Assembly: GCA_949745795.1 (NCBI GenBank)
Contig: CATKAZ010000096.1
Location: forward strand, 34,006 to 98,005
Source: an uncultured Oscillospiraceae bacterium
GTDB taxonomy: Bacteria; Bacillota; Clostridia; Oscillospirales; Ruminococcaceae
Length of the DNA: 64,000 nucleotides
Direction: 5' to 3'
Of this stretch, positions 8,262-18,111 are shown piece by piece (positions within the stretch are counted from its first letter, which is position 1; the number at the start of each line of letters is the position of its first letter). The translations under genes and the position numbers were made by a program. The notes beneath the pieces were generated by a model that saw only the letters and a list, made by a program, of their open reading frames with translations, ran no database searches and was not told the origin of the DNA.

Positions 8262-8579
8262 ATGGAAGAATTAAAAACTGAAACAGCAGCGGAAAATTCT
8301 CAAGATACAGCGGATAGTTCGCAAGAACCTGTTGATTTAATTGAAATGGTAAGAGCAAAGCACAGTGAAGGAGCTGTGCATACCTCAGAACGCATGAGCG
8401 ACGTATTGTTTATGCAGTTGATTTTATGTGTCCTTTTAGTACTGGTATTTGCGGTTATTAAAATGATTGAGGCCGATACGACTGAATGGTTTGTGTCTGA
8501 ATTTAAAAGTATGACCAACGGCGCAGCGGAAGAGTTTATAAAACAAGCAGTCAGTAAGGCAGTGCAGTACATAAAATGA
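8262..8579 (+). CDS. Single-TM protein in SpoIVFA position (possible truncated SpoIVFA)
   Basis: 105 aa with one TM segment and no LytM/M23 domain; directly upstream of an M50 SpoIVFB-like protease. Confidence 0.5.
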   Translation: MEELKTETAAENSQDTADSSQEPVDLIEMVRAKHSEGAVHTSERMSDVLFMQLILCVLLVLVFAVIKMIEADTTEWFVSEFKSMTNGAAEEFIKQAVSKAVQYIK

Positions 8580-9136
8580 TTAATATACGTATTGCCGGAA
8601 TGAAAATCTCTTTTGAATTCGGATTTTTTGCAGTTGCGGCAGTTTTTTGTCTGCTGGACGCTCCGGAATTGGCTTTGACTGCGCTATGTGCTTGTGTTAT
8701 TCATGAGATCGGACACTGTGCCGCCGCAGTTATTTCGGATATAAAAGTAGAACAGCTTGTGTTTTGGGCAGGGGGAGTAAGAATGATTTCATCTTCACTG
8801 CTGAAACCCACATATTCTGAAATTTTTGTTCTTTTTGCCGGACCGTTTTTTAATTTTGGGGCAGCTTTGTTTTTTTATATTACCGGTGCGGACTGGGCAT
8901 TTTCAGTAAATTTGATATTAGGTTTGTTTAATCTTCTTCCGTTTTCAAATTTGGACGGGGGAGCGGTACTTAGAAAAATTCTTGAGCATTATGAATTGAA
9001 CAGCAGTTTAATTATGAGGGCAATAGCAATAATATCTGCCGCTGTTATAATTGCATTTTTTTATACTTTTAAGACAAACAATATAACAGGTTATATTACT
9101 GTTATTCTTTTGACGGTTTATGAATTCTGCTATTGA
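8576..9136 (+). CDS. M50 site-2 protease, SpoIVFB-like
   Basis: HEIGH zinc motif and NLLPFSNLDGG motif in a multi-TM protein. Confidence 0.85.
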   Translation: MINIRIAGMKISFEFGFFAVAAVFCLLDAPELALTALCACVIHEIGHCAAAVISDIKVEQLVFWAGGVRMISSSLLKPTYSEIFVLFAGPFFNFGAALFFYITGADWAFSVNLILGLFNLLPFSNLDGGAVLRKILEHYELNSSLIMRAIAIISAAVIIAFFYTFKTNNITGYITVILLTVYEFCY

Positions 9137-9196
9137 TTCTTATTCTGTTTTATAGTACAATATGAATATAACATAAATTTGAAAAGGAATATAAAA

Positions 9197-11038
9197 ATGC
9201 TGAGAGAAAAAATTGAAAGGTTTTTGCTGGACGTGCAGAAGCCTGCAAGATATATAGGCGGTGAGCCGGGAAGTGTTATAAAGGATAAAGAAAAAGTCAG
9301 CGTACGCTTTGCTTTTTGTTTTCCCGATTCCTATGACATAGGCATGTCTCATTTGGGAATGAAAATACTTTATTCGCTTACCAATCAGAGAGAAGATTAC
9401 TGGTGCGAGAGAGTATTTGCTCCCGGAACTGATTTTGAAGAAATTATGCGCAGGGAAAATATACCTCTTTATGCGCTGGAAAGTCTTGATCCTGTGAAGG
9501 ACTTTGATTTTATCGGATTTACTATGCAGTACGAGCTTTCTTATACGAATGTGCTGAACATGCTTGATTTGGCAGGTATTCCTGTATTTGCAAAGGACAG
9601 AGGTAACGAACTTTTTAATATTGTAGTTGCCGGAGGTCCTTGCGTGTGCAATCCCGAACCGCTGGCAGATTTTTTTGATCTGTTTATTTTGGGTGAGGGA
9701 GAAGAAGTAAATCTTGAACTTATGGATTTATATAAAGAGATGAAGAGTAAGGGAGCCTCCAAAAAAGAATTTTTAAGAAAAGCCGCAGATATTCAGGGGA
9801 TTTATGTTCCGTCGCTTTACGATGTCAGTTATAATGAAGACGGTACAGTCTGCCGCATTGCTCCTCTTGACGGCGTTTCTCCGGCAGTTAAAAAGCGTAT
9901 TATTGACGATTTTGATAAGGTTTTCTATCCGGAGGAGTTTGTAGTTCCGTTTACTGATATTGTCCACAACCGTGCGTCTGTAGAGGTTCTTAGGGGCTGT
10001 ATAAGAGGGTGCAGATTCTGTCAGGCAGGATTTTTATATCGGCCGTTTAGAGAAAAATCAGCGGAAACAGTATGCGGACAGGCAAAAGCGCTATGTGAAA
10101 ATACCGGATATGAGGAGTTATCCTTAGCGTCGCTGAGCACTTCCGATCACTCTGAAATTGCAGATATTCTAAGCGGATTAATACCGTATACGGAAAAGGA
10201 ACATGTAAATTTATCGTTGCCGTCTTTGAGGGTTGATAACTTTTCAAAGGAGCTTATGGACGAAATCAAAAAGGTACGCAAAAGCGGATTAACCTTTGCT
10301 CCCGAAGCAGGCACTCAGCGTCTGAGAGATGTTATAAACAAAAATGTTACAGAAGATGAAGTTATGAGAACCTGCCGTACTGCATTCGAGGGCGGATATA
10401 CAAACGTAAAGCTTTATTTTATGATGGGACTCCCAACTGAAACAGATGAGGACATTAAAGGTATTATTGAACTGGCACAAAGGGTAGTGGATCTTTTTTA
10501 TTCGATTTCGGGCAGACCGAAGGGAAAAGGCGTTCAGGTTTCGATAAGTACTGCAACGTTTGTGCCTAAGCCGTTTACGCCCTTTGAGTTTGAACCTCAG
10601 GCAACAAGGGAAGAAATAATGCATAAACAGCAGGTTTTAATGGACAGTATTTCTTCTAAAAAAATAAAGGCAAGCTGGCATGATCCGTCTACGAGTATTC
10701 TTGAGGCTGTACTGGCAAGAGGCGACAGACGACTTGGACAGGTCATTTATAAGTCGTGGCAGAAGGGCAGTAAATTTGACAGCTGGGGAGAGCATTTTAA
10801 TTTTGAAAACTGGAGCCAAGCCTTTGACGAATGCGGATTGACAATGGAATTTTATGCAAGCCGTAAAAGGGAATATGATGAAGTGATGCCATGGGATCAT
10901 CTTGATTATTATATATCAAAGGAATTTCTGGTCAGGGAAAATAAAAAAGCGAGAGCTGCTCAGACTACCGAACATTGCAGAAATAATTGTTCGGCGTGCG
11001 GAGTAAGCCGGGAAATCGGGAGGGCTTGTTTTGAATAA
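9197..11038 (+). CDS. B12-binding radical SAM protein, TIGR03960 family
   Basis: SVEVLRGCIRGCRFCQAGF motif, B12-like N-terminal half; conserved pairing with the following DUF2344 gene. Confidence 0.9.
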   Translation: MLREKIERFLLDVQKPARYIGGEPGSVIKDKEKVSVRFAFCFPDSYDIGMSHLGMKILYSLTNQREDYWCERVFAPGTDFEEIMRRENIPLYALESLDPVKDFDFIGFTMQYELSYTNVLNMLDLAGIPVFAKDRGNELFNIVVAGGPCVCNPEPLADFFDLFILGEGEEVNLELMDLYKEMKSKGASKKEFLRKAADIQGIYVPSLYDVSYNEDGTVCRIAPLDGVSPAVKKRIIDDFDKVFYPEEFVVPFTDIVHNRASVEVLRGCIRGCRFCQAGFLYRPFREKSAETVCGQAKALCENTGYEELSLASLSTSDHSEIADILSGLIPYTEKEHVNLSLPSLRVDNFSKELMDEIKKVRKSGLTFAPEAGTQRLRDVINKNVTEDEVMRTCRTAFEGGYTNVKLYFMMGLPTETDEDIKGIIELAQRVVDLFYSISGRPKGKGVQVSISTATFVPKPFTPFEFEPQATREEIMHKQQVLMDSISSKKIKASWHDPSTSILEAVLARGDRRLGQVIYKSWQKGSKFDSWGEHFNFENWSQAFDECGLTMEFYASRKREYDEVMPWDHLDYYISKEFLVRENKKARAAQTTEHCRNNCSACGVSREIGRACFE

Positions 11039-11684
11039 AGTAAGAGCAGTATTTGAAAAAAAGGGACGTGCCAAATATATTTCTCATCTTGACTTGAATC
11101 GCTGTATGCAGAGAACCTTCAAACGCTCAGGACTTCCCGTGTGGTATACGGAAGGCTTTAATCCGCATATTTATATAATGTTTGCTCTGCCGCTCTCATT
11201 GGGCTATGAAAGCTCTGTTGAAATAATGGATTTTAATTTGACGGAGGAAGTACCCTTTGATGTAATAAAAGAAACGCTTAACAGGGTTATGCCCGAAGGA
11301 ATAAAAATTGTAAAAGTTTATACCCCCGAAACAAAGCATACCGCTATAAAATACTCAGACTTTAAAATTGTATTCAAGGGCAGCGGAAAGCTTTTGCAGT
11401 CAGAATTTGAACGCTTTATGGAACAGGAGCAAATAAATACAGTTAAGAAAACCAAGCGAAAAGGTGAAAAGCTTATAGATTTAAAACCGGATATAAAAAT
11501 TATATCCGAAGAATGTCAGGAAGATAGATTTAAACTTGTTTTGAGACTTCCGGCAGGAACGGAAAAAAATATCAATCCGTCTTTGGTTACCGATCTGTTT
11601 GTTCCGTTTTGCAGTAACGGCTCTGAGGTTGAATCAGTGGAACGAATGCTAGTGATTTCTGAAAAAAATGAAGAATTTTTATAA
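11031..11684 (+). CDS. TIGR03936/DUF2344 family protein
   Basis: VRAVFEKKGRAKYISHLDLNRCMQRTFKRSGLPVWYTEGFNPHI; overlaps preceding radical SAM gene. Confidence 0.88.
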   Translation: MNKVRAVFEKKGRAKYISHLDLNRCMQRTFKRSGLPVWYTEGFNPHIYIMFALPLSLGYESSVEIMDFNLTEEVPFDVIKETLNRVMPEGIKIVKVYTPETKHTAIKYSDFKIVFKGSGKLLQSEFERFMEQEQINTVKKTKRKGEKLIDLKPDIKIISEECQEDRFKLVLRLPAGTEKNINPSLVTDLFVPFCSNGSEVESVERMLVISEKNEEFL

Positions 11685-11704
11685 AAAGGTCTTGCAATTT
11701 ATTT

Positions 11705-11866
11705 ACTTTTATGGTATGATAGTAAAGCATTTAAAATCCGCAGGCAATATGCTGTGCGAGAGTTTATGCCATTAAATGACATTAAACAGGGCAGTCCGCT
11801 GCCGCAGAGATTTATGCGGTCTCATAAAATGCGGTAAGAATGCCGGAAATCAGGAGGAAAAAAGCA
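11705..11866 (+). promoter_or_regulatory. rplS promoter and structured 5' leader (possible L19 leader)
   Basis: TTGCAA-N17-TATGAT, then about 130 nt with hairpins (e.g. CCGCA...TGCGG) before the rplS RBS. Confidence 0.45.
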
Positions 11867-12211
11867 ATGAACGCATTAGAAATTATCAGCAATTCCAGCA
11901 TTAAGGCTGAAGCACCGAAGTTCTCAGTCGGCGATACTGTTAAGGTACATGTAAAAATCAAGGAAGGCGATAAGAGCCGTATTCAGGTTTTTGAGGGTAC
12001 TGTTATTGCCAAGAAGCACGGCGGTGTAAGCGAAACATTTACTGTAAGACGTGTTGCTCACGGCTGCGGAATTGAAAGAGTATTCCCTCTTCACTCACCT
12101 GTGGTAGATAAGGTTGAAGTTGTAAGACACGGTAAGGTTCGCAGAGCTAAGCTTTATTATCTTCGTGATAGAGTTGGTAAGGCAGCTAAGGTTAAGGAAT
12201 TTATTAAGTAA
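11867..12211 (+). CDS. rplS: 50S ribosomal protein L19
   Basis: [47 protein letters not shown]...; AGGAGG RBS. Confidence 0.97.
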   Translation: MNALEIISNSSIKAEAPKFSVGDTVKVHVKIKEGDKSRIQVFEGTVIAKKHGGVSETFTVRRVAHGCGIERVFPLHSPVVDKVEVVRHGKVRRAKLYYLRDRVGKAAKVKEFIK

Positions 12212-12224
12212 GATAAGGCAGTCT

Positions 12225-12288
12225 CCGGCAGATAAGTCTGCCGGAAGGCATTGTGCCTTCATGAGGGACGTTAAAGTCCCTTTTTTGC
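12225..12288 (+). terminator. rplS terminator region
   Basis: CCGGCAGA/TCTGCCGG hairpin, then GGGAC-gttaaa-GTCCC-TTTTTT. Confidence 0.75.
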
Positions 12289-12350
12289 TACTAGGGAATA
12301 CTAAGTGTAAATTTCAGTCTTAATTAATTTATGAAATCGAGGACAAAATA

Positions 12351-12977
12351 ATGGAAGAGCAGCAGATCATAGAAAATGCAGAGGAAAATGCAGAAGAAAA
12401 AAAGGCCAAAAGCTTCAGTGATTTTATGGAGGTTTGCGAATCGGTTATAATTTCTGTTTTTGTAGTTTTATTATTGTTTACTTTTATTGCAAGACCGGTG
12501 ACAGTTGACGGAAGGTCCATGGTTCCTACTTTGAATGATACTGATAAGCTTATTATGACTACCTTTTTTTACACTCCGAAGGTTGGGGATATTGTTATTA
12601 TAGAAAATAAGCATGCTTATTTTTATAAAGAGGGAACAACTGACATTGTAGAGGGCAGCAGTCTGAATAAACGTCTTGTTAAAAGAGTTATTGCTGTCGG
12701 CGGTCAGACTGTCGATATTAATTTTAACAGCGGTGAAGTTATTGTTGACGGAGAAGTGCTGAAAGAAAACTATATTAGCGAACCAACATTTCTTGATCCG
12801 GGAGCGTTTACATATCCTTTAACAGTTCCGGAAGGTTATGTTTTCGTTATGGGTGACAATAGAAATAATTCTACTGACAGCCGTGACGAACATGTTGGAT
12901 TTGTCAAAGAAGACGATGTTATAGGTAAGGCTTGGCTGCGGTTCTATCCTTTTGAAAAATTTTCTGTACTGGATTGA
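12351..12977 (+). CDS. lepB: Type I signal peptidase
   Basis: VDGRSMVPTL, KRVIAVGGQ, GDNRNNSTDSRD motifs; N-terminal TM. Confidence 0.94.
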   Translation: MEEQQIIENAEENAEEKKAKSFSDFMEVCESVIISVFVVLLLFTFIARPVTVDGRSMVPTLNDTDKLIMTTFFYTPKVGDIVIIENKHAYFYKEGTTDIVEGSSLNKRLVKRVIAVGGQTVDINFNSGEVIVDGEVLKENYISEPTFLDPGAFTYPLTVPEGYVFVMGDNRNNSTDSRDEHVGFVKEDDVIGKAWLRFYPFEKFSVLD

Positions 12978-12999
12978 TGGAAATTAAGGAGTACATGAC

Positions 13000-13965
13000 T
13001 TGGAAAAGCAAAATATTACAAAGGAGAAACGTGAGGCGCTTATTGACAGTATTCTTGCGGAAACTAAAACCGGAACTTACAAGCCTAAAAGTACAGTATC
13101 AGTGCAGACTGTGAGAAAACCGGAAGCTGTAAATAAATCTGATGAGAACCAGATTGTGGAATTGAACGGACTGGCGGCTGAGTCTACAGCCAAAGCTCCG
13201 ACAGCCGCAGCAGAAATGCAGGAAGAAAATAGGATCGTTGAATCAAGCCGTATTACTGCTGAAAAGATCGAAATGATCAGACGTAAAAAGCTTGAAGCAC
13301 AGAAGGCGGAAAAACTTAGAACAGAAATAACCCCATTAAATGCTTTAGAATCGGAAGAAAAAGCCGATTTGATTGAACGCCGTAAAAAATCCGTTTCATC
13401 TGTGATTTATGATATAGTCGATATAGCAGAATGGGTTATTACGGTTTCGTTTATAATTATTCTTTTGTTTACTTATATTTTGGGAATAGCGTCTGTTTCC
13501 GGAGGCTCAATGGAGCCTACTCTGAAAAACGGTGATACGCTTCTTGTAATGAGCGCAGGTTACAGCGCTGAAACCGGAGACATTGTTGTTATAGATGACA
13601 AAAAAGCTAATCTTATCGATGAATCTAACCGTGTTATTGAAAAGGATGGGTTGGGCTGCAAAATAGTAAAAAGAATTATTGCCAAAGGCGGAGATACCAT
13701 AGATATTGATTTTGAAAAGGGTGTCGTTTATGTTAACGGAAAAGCCTTGGAAGAAAATTATATAAACGAACCTACAACAAGGGATGAATTTGCCTTTGAT
13801 TATCCGCTTACTGTTCCGAAGGGATATGTGTTTGTTATGGGAGACAACAGAAATATTTCCAAGGACAGCCGTCATTCAGATGTGGGACTTGTGTCTGAGG
13901 AAGATATTATCGGAAAGGTTATTCTGAGGATGTATCCGTTTTCAGACTTCGGTACAGTAAAATAA
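13000..13965 (+). CDS. Type I signal peptidase, second copy with long N-terminal extension
   Basis: SGGSMEPTL, KRIIAKGGD, GDNRNISKDSRH motifs; about 125 charged residues precede the TM segment. Confidence 0.92.
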   Translation: MEKQNITKEKREALIDSILAETKTGTYKPKSTVSVQTVRKPEAVNKSDENQIVELNGLAAESTAKAPTAAAEMQEENRIVESSRITAEKIEMIRRKKLEAQKAEKLRTEITPLNALESEEKADLIERRKKSVSSVIYDIVDIAEWVITVSFIIILLFTYILGIASVSGGSMEPTLKNGDTLLVMSAGYSAETGDIVVIDDKKANLIDESNRVIEKDGLGCKIVKRIIAKGGDTIDIDFEKGVVYVNGKALEENYINEPTTRDEFAFDYPLTVPKGYVFVMGDNRNISKDSRHSDVGLVSEEDIIGKVILRMYPFSDFGTVK

Positions 13966-13985
13966 AGAGAAAGGGGAACAGATTT

Positions 13986-14852
13986 ATGGCAGAAATGGGG
14001 AATATTCAGTGGTTTCCCGGTCATATGACAAAAACAAGACGAATGATCCAGTCAAATCTTTCTCTTGTGGACGGCGTTGTGGAAATTCTTGATGCCAGAG
14101 TACCTGAATCAAGCAGAAATCCGGAGATGGACAGACTTGTTAAGGACAAGCCGAGAATGTTTATTTTAAATAAAGCAGATATGGCGGACGATAATGCTAC
14201 CGCAAAATGGATAAATCATTATAAATCAAAAGGATTTACTGTTATAAAATGTAATTGCAAAAACGGCGACGGAATAAAAAGTTTTCTTCCGGCAGTAAGA
14301 AATCAGCTTTTAAAGGAACTGATGGATAAACGCCGTGCAAAAGGTATTGAAGGCGCTCCCTTAAGACTTATGATCGTAGGCATACCAAACGTTGGAAAAT
14401 CGTCTTTTATAAACAGAATGGCGAAATCAAAAAAGGCTAAGGTTGAGGATCGTCCCGGAGTTACCCGTACGAAACAATGGGTAAAGCTTGGGGATAATGT
14501 TGAAATGCTGGATATGCCCGGTGTTTTGTGGCCTAAATTTGAAGATCAGGAAGTTGCAAGAAAACTTGCTTTTACAGGAGCTGTGAAAGATGATATTCTC
14601 GATATTGAAGCCCTTGCTTCACTTCTTCTTGAAAATCTTTCATTACTATATCCGCAGGCTCTTGAAGAACGATATAAAATTGATACGCAGGGAACAGGTT
14701 TTGAATTATTGGAGAATGTGGGAAGAAAAAGAGGTATGTTGATTTCAGGCGGAGAAGTCAATACTGAAAGAGCGGCAATTACTGTTCTAGACGAATTCCG
14801 AAGCGGAAAGCTCGGCAGGCTTACTTTGGAACTTCCGACGGAGGTGCGGTAA
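13986..14852 (+). CDS. rbgA: Ribosome biogenesis GTPase YlqF/RbgA
   Basis: WFPGHMTKTRRMI, NKAD, GIPNVGKSSFINR, DMPGVLWP (circularly permuted GTPase). Confidence 0.94.
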   Translation: MAEMGNIQWFPGHMTKTRRMIQSNLSLVDGVVEILDARVPESSRNPEMDRLVKDKPRMFILNKADMADDNATAKWINHYKSKGFTVIKCNCKNGDGIKSFLPAVRNQLLKELMDKRRAKGIEGAPLRLMIVGIPNVGKSSFINRMAKSKKAKVEDRPGVTRTKQWVKLGDNVEMLDMPGVLWPKFEDQEVARKLAFTGAVKDDILDIEALASLLLENLSLLYPQALEERYKIDTQGTGFELLENVGRKRGMLISGGEVNTERAAITVLDEFRSGKLGRLTLELPTEVR

Positions 14853-15457
14853 TGGACGCTTTGTGGGAATATGATGAGGCAGTCAGAAACAGTGTCGGGG
14901 TGTTTTGCGGCGCTGACGAGGCAGGCAGAGGTCCCCTTGCAGGTGATGTTTATGCAGCGGCAGTAATTTTGAATCCGGATAATTATATAGAAGGTTTAAA
15001 TGACAGTAAAAAGCTTTCCGAAAAGAAGCGTGAAAAGCTTTATGATGAGATTATCGAAAAGGCAGAAGATTACTGTATTGCAAGAGCAACCATTGCGGAA
15101 ATAGAGGAAATCAATATTCTCAACGCCGCCATGCTTGCTATGAAACGTGCTGTTTCAGGACTGACAGTAAAACCGGCACTTGTATTGGCAGACGGCAATA
15201 AAATTCCTGACGTACCATGTGAGGCAAGAGCTGTAGTAAAAGGCGACGGCAATTCGGCGTCCATAGCGGCGGCTTCAATACTTGCTAAGGTTACAAGAGA
15301 CAGATATATGCTTGAAATGGCAGAGAGGTATCCTGAATATGGATTTGAAAAGCATAAGGGGTACGGTACGAAGCTTCACAGGGAAAAAATCCTTGAGCTT
15401 GGTGCTTGCCCTATACATAGACCTTCGTTTTTGAAAAAGATTTATGCTAAAAAATAA
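14852..15457 (+). CDS. rnhB: Ribonuclease HII
   Basis: CGADEAGRGPLAGDV, NDSKKLSEKKRE, KGDGNSASIAAASILAKVTRD. Confidence 0.95.
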   Translation: MDALWEYDEAVRNSVGVFCGADEAGRGPLAGDVYAAAVILNPDNYIEGLNDSKKLSEKKREKLYDEIIEKAEDYCIARATIAEIEEINILNAAMLAMKRAVSGLTVKPALVLADGNKIPDVPCEARAVVKGDGNSASIAAASILAKVTRDRYMLEMAERYPEYGFEKHKGYGTKLHREKILELGACPIHRPSFLKKIYAKK

Positions 15458-15803
15458 TTACGGACGGGATTTCGAGCTGCGCATATACAGATATATTGAA
15501 AATGAGGGTATGAAAATTCTGACCCGAAATTATACTGTTAAAGGCGGAGAAGCCGATATAATTGCCGCTGACGGGGAATGCGTCTGCTTTATTGAAATAA
15601 AATTCAGAAGGCTGGAGGCATTTGATATTAACAGATGCGTCGGTATAAAAAAACAAAAGCGGATAATAAAATCCGCAGAAAAATATTTAAGGGAAACAGA
15701 CTGCAAACTTCAGCCTAGGTTTGATGTGGTTTTTGTTACAGCTGAGGACGAGGGGTTCAGTCTTGAATATATGAAAAACGCCTATGACGGTTCCGGCGTT
15801 TGA
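15444..15803 (+). CDS. YraN/UPF0102 family nuclease-like protein
   Basis: GGEADIIA...CFIEIKFR endonuclease-like core; overlaps rnhB. Confidence 0.9.
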   Translation: MLKNNYGRDFELRIYRYIENEGMKILTRNYTVKGGEADIIAADGECVCFIEIKFRRLEAFDINRCVGIKKQKRIIKSAEKYLRETDCKLQPRFDVVFVTAEDEGFSLEYMKNAYDGSGV

Positions 15804-15823
15804 TACTAAAAAGGGTGGTATTT

Positions 15824-17320
15824 ATGTATTATAAGAGTACACGAAACAGTGATATTAAAGTTGAAAGTGCAGTTGCTATCACACAGGGAATTTCAGAGGA
15901 CGGCGGACTTTTTGTTCCGGAATCCATTCCTGAACTGACTATGGACGAAATCAAGTATCTGTCAGGCTTAAATTATTCATGCAGAGCAGCTTATATTTTT
16001 AAAAAGTATCTTACAGATTTTACAGATGCAGAAATTCAATACTGTACAGATAACGCTTACAGTACCAAAAATTTTGAAACCGAAAATATAGCTGAAATAG
16101 CAGAGCTTTTTGACGGAACATATATGCTTGAGCTATGGCATGGTCCTACATGCGCATTCAAGGACATGGCTCTTCAGATTCTGCCTTATTTCCTTACTAC
16201 TTCCGCAAAAAAAATCAATTTGGATAAGAAGATTATTATTCTTGTTGCAACTTCGGGAGATACCGGTAAGGCTGCTCTTGAGGGCTTTAAGGACGTTGAA
16301 GGAACTCAGATTCTCGTTTTCTATCCGGAAGACGGTGTAAGTCCTATGCAGAAAAGACAAATGACAACACAGTCCGGATCAAATGTTGGCGTATGCGCAG
16401 TAAAGGGTAATTTTGATGACTGTCAAAACGGCGTAAAAGCAATCTTTACAGACAAGGATATCAAGGAAAAAATGAATGCTGCCGGACTAATGTTTTCAAG
16501 TGCCAATTCCATTAACTGGGGACGTCTTGTTCCGCAGATCGTTTATTATATTTCTTCCTATGCGTCTTTAGCCGAAAGCGGAGAAATTACTTTGGGTGAT
16601 AAAATTAACGTTGTTGTTCCGACAGGTAATTTCGGAAATATTTTGGCGGCTTACTATGCGAAGAAAATGGGACTTCCGATAAATAAGCTTATCTGTGCTT
16701 CAAACGTTAACAAGGTTCTTACAGACTTTATTGAAACAGGCGTTTACGACAGAAACAGAGATTTCTATGCAACATGTTCACCGTCAATGGATATTCTTAT
16801 TTCAAGCAATCTGGAAAGACTTCTTTATATGCTGACAGGTCAGAATGACGTTCAGATAAGAGAATGGTTCGGCAGTTTGGCAGAAACAGGTAGATATGAA
16901 GTAAATGATGAAGTTAAGAAAGTACTTAAGGAAGAATTCTTCGGCGGTTACTGTGATGACGAACAGACAAAGGCAACAATCAGCGAAATCTATAAAAAGT
17001 ATTCATATACATGTGATACTCATACAGCAGTTGCCGTAAAGGTTTACGAGGACTACAAAAAGGCAACGGGAGATGAAACAAAAACTCTGATTGCTTCAAC
17101 AGCGAGTCCATATAAATTCAGCGCAAGCGTTCTCGAAGCAATTGAAGGCAAAAAGTCAGACCTTGACGAGTATGATATGGTTGCAAAGCTTGCGGAGCTT
17201 TCTGATATTACCGTACCGTCTGCTCTTGCCGATCTTAAAAATAAAGAAAGAAGATTTACCGATTCTATTGAAAAGTCTGATATGAACAGTTATGTTCTTA
17301 AGGATTTCGGTTTGGCATAA
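15824..17320 (+). CDS. thrC: Threonine synthase
   Basis: YKSTRNSDIKVESAVAITQGISEDGGLFVPE, HGPTCAFKDMALQ PLP-lysine motif. Confidence 0.94.
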   Translation: MYYKSTRNSDIKVESAVAITQGISEDGGLFVPESIPELTMDEIKYLSGLNYSCRAAYIFKKYLTDFTDAEIQYCTDNAYSTKNFETENIAEIAELFDGTYMLELWHGPTCAFKDMALQILPYFLTTSAKKINLDKKIIILVATSGDTGKAALEGFKDVEGTQILVFYPEDGVSPMQKRQMTTQSGSNVGVCAVKGNFDDCQNGVKAIFTDKDIKEKMNAAGLMFSSANSINWGRLVPQIVYYISSYASLAESGEITLGDKINVVVPTGNFGNILAAYYAKKMGLPINKLICASNVNKVLTDFIETGVYDRNRDFYATCSPSMDILISSNLERLLYMLTGQNDVQIREWFGSLAETGRYEVNDEVKKVLKEEFFGGYCDDEQTKATISEIYKKYSYTCDTHTAVAVKVYEDYKKATGDETKTLIASTASPYKFSASVLEAIEGKKSDLDEYDMVAKLAELSDITVPSALADLKNKERRFTDSIEKSDMNSYVLKDFGLA

Positions 17321-18009
17321 TGGCGTTATTTGCAATTGGCGATCTTCACCTTGCTTTGAGCGTATCCAATAAGACAATGGATATTTTCGGCGGCTGGGAA
17401 AATTATATGGAGCTGCTTGAAAGAAACTGGCAAAAGCATATCACTTCTGAAGATACAGTTGTCCTTGCCGGCGACAGTTCATGGGCTATGAATATTCGTG
17501 ACGCCTATGAAGATTTCCTCTGGATTGAAAAAATGCCCGGAAAAAAGATTATATTAAAGGGTAATCATGATTATTGGTGGGGGTCACGTAAAAAAATGGA
17601 AGATACTTTTTCCTTATGGGGATTTTCTTCTTTGAATATACTTCACAATAATCATTATGCTTATGAAAATCATGGTATATGCGGTACCAGAGGCTGGGTA
17701 AATATGCCTGGCGAGCCGCAGGATGCAAAAGTATTGGCTAGAGAGGCAGGGAGGCTTACGGTTTCTATTGAGTCTGCCCTGAAAGAAAATCTTGAACCTA
17801 TTGTGTTTCTACATTATCCGCCGGTTTACGGAAATAATTGTAATCCCGATATACTTGATGTATTGTATAAGTATAATGTTAAACAGTGCTGGTATGGACA
17901 TCTTCACGGACCGTCGATTAAATATGCTATAAACGGAGAACGAGATGGCATTGATTTTCAATTGATTTCCAGTGATTTTTTACAATTTCAAGCGGTAAAA
18001 ATTTTATAA
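17320..18009 (+). CDS. Calcineurin-like metallophosphoesterase
   Basis: GDLHLA, GDSSW, KGNHDYWW, GHLHG motifs. Confidence 0.9.
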   Translation: MALFAIGDLHLALSVSNKTMDIFGGWENYMELLERNWQKHITSEDTVVLAGDSSWAMNIRDAYEDFLWIEKMPGKKIILKGNHDYWWGSRKKMEDTFSLWGFSSLNILHNNHYAYENHGICGTRGWVNMPGEPQDAKVLAREAGRLTVSIESALKENLEPIVFLHYPPVYGNNCNPDILDVLYKYNVKQCWYGHLHGPSIKYAINGERDGIDFQLISSDFLQFQAVKIL

Positions 18010-18111
18010 TTTGTTAAAAATGTAGAAGTGAAATTTTTATGTAGAAAAAAAATAATTAATATGATATAATGAATAAGGTATGCACTTATAAATAAATTGG
18101 AGGACTTAAAA

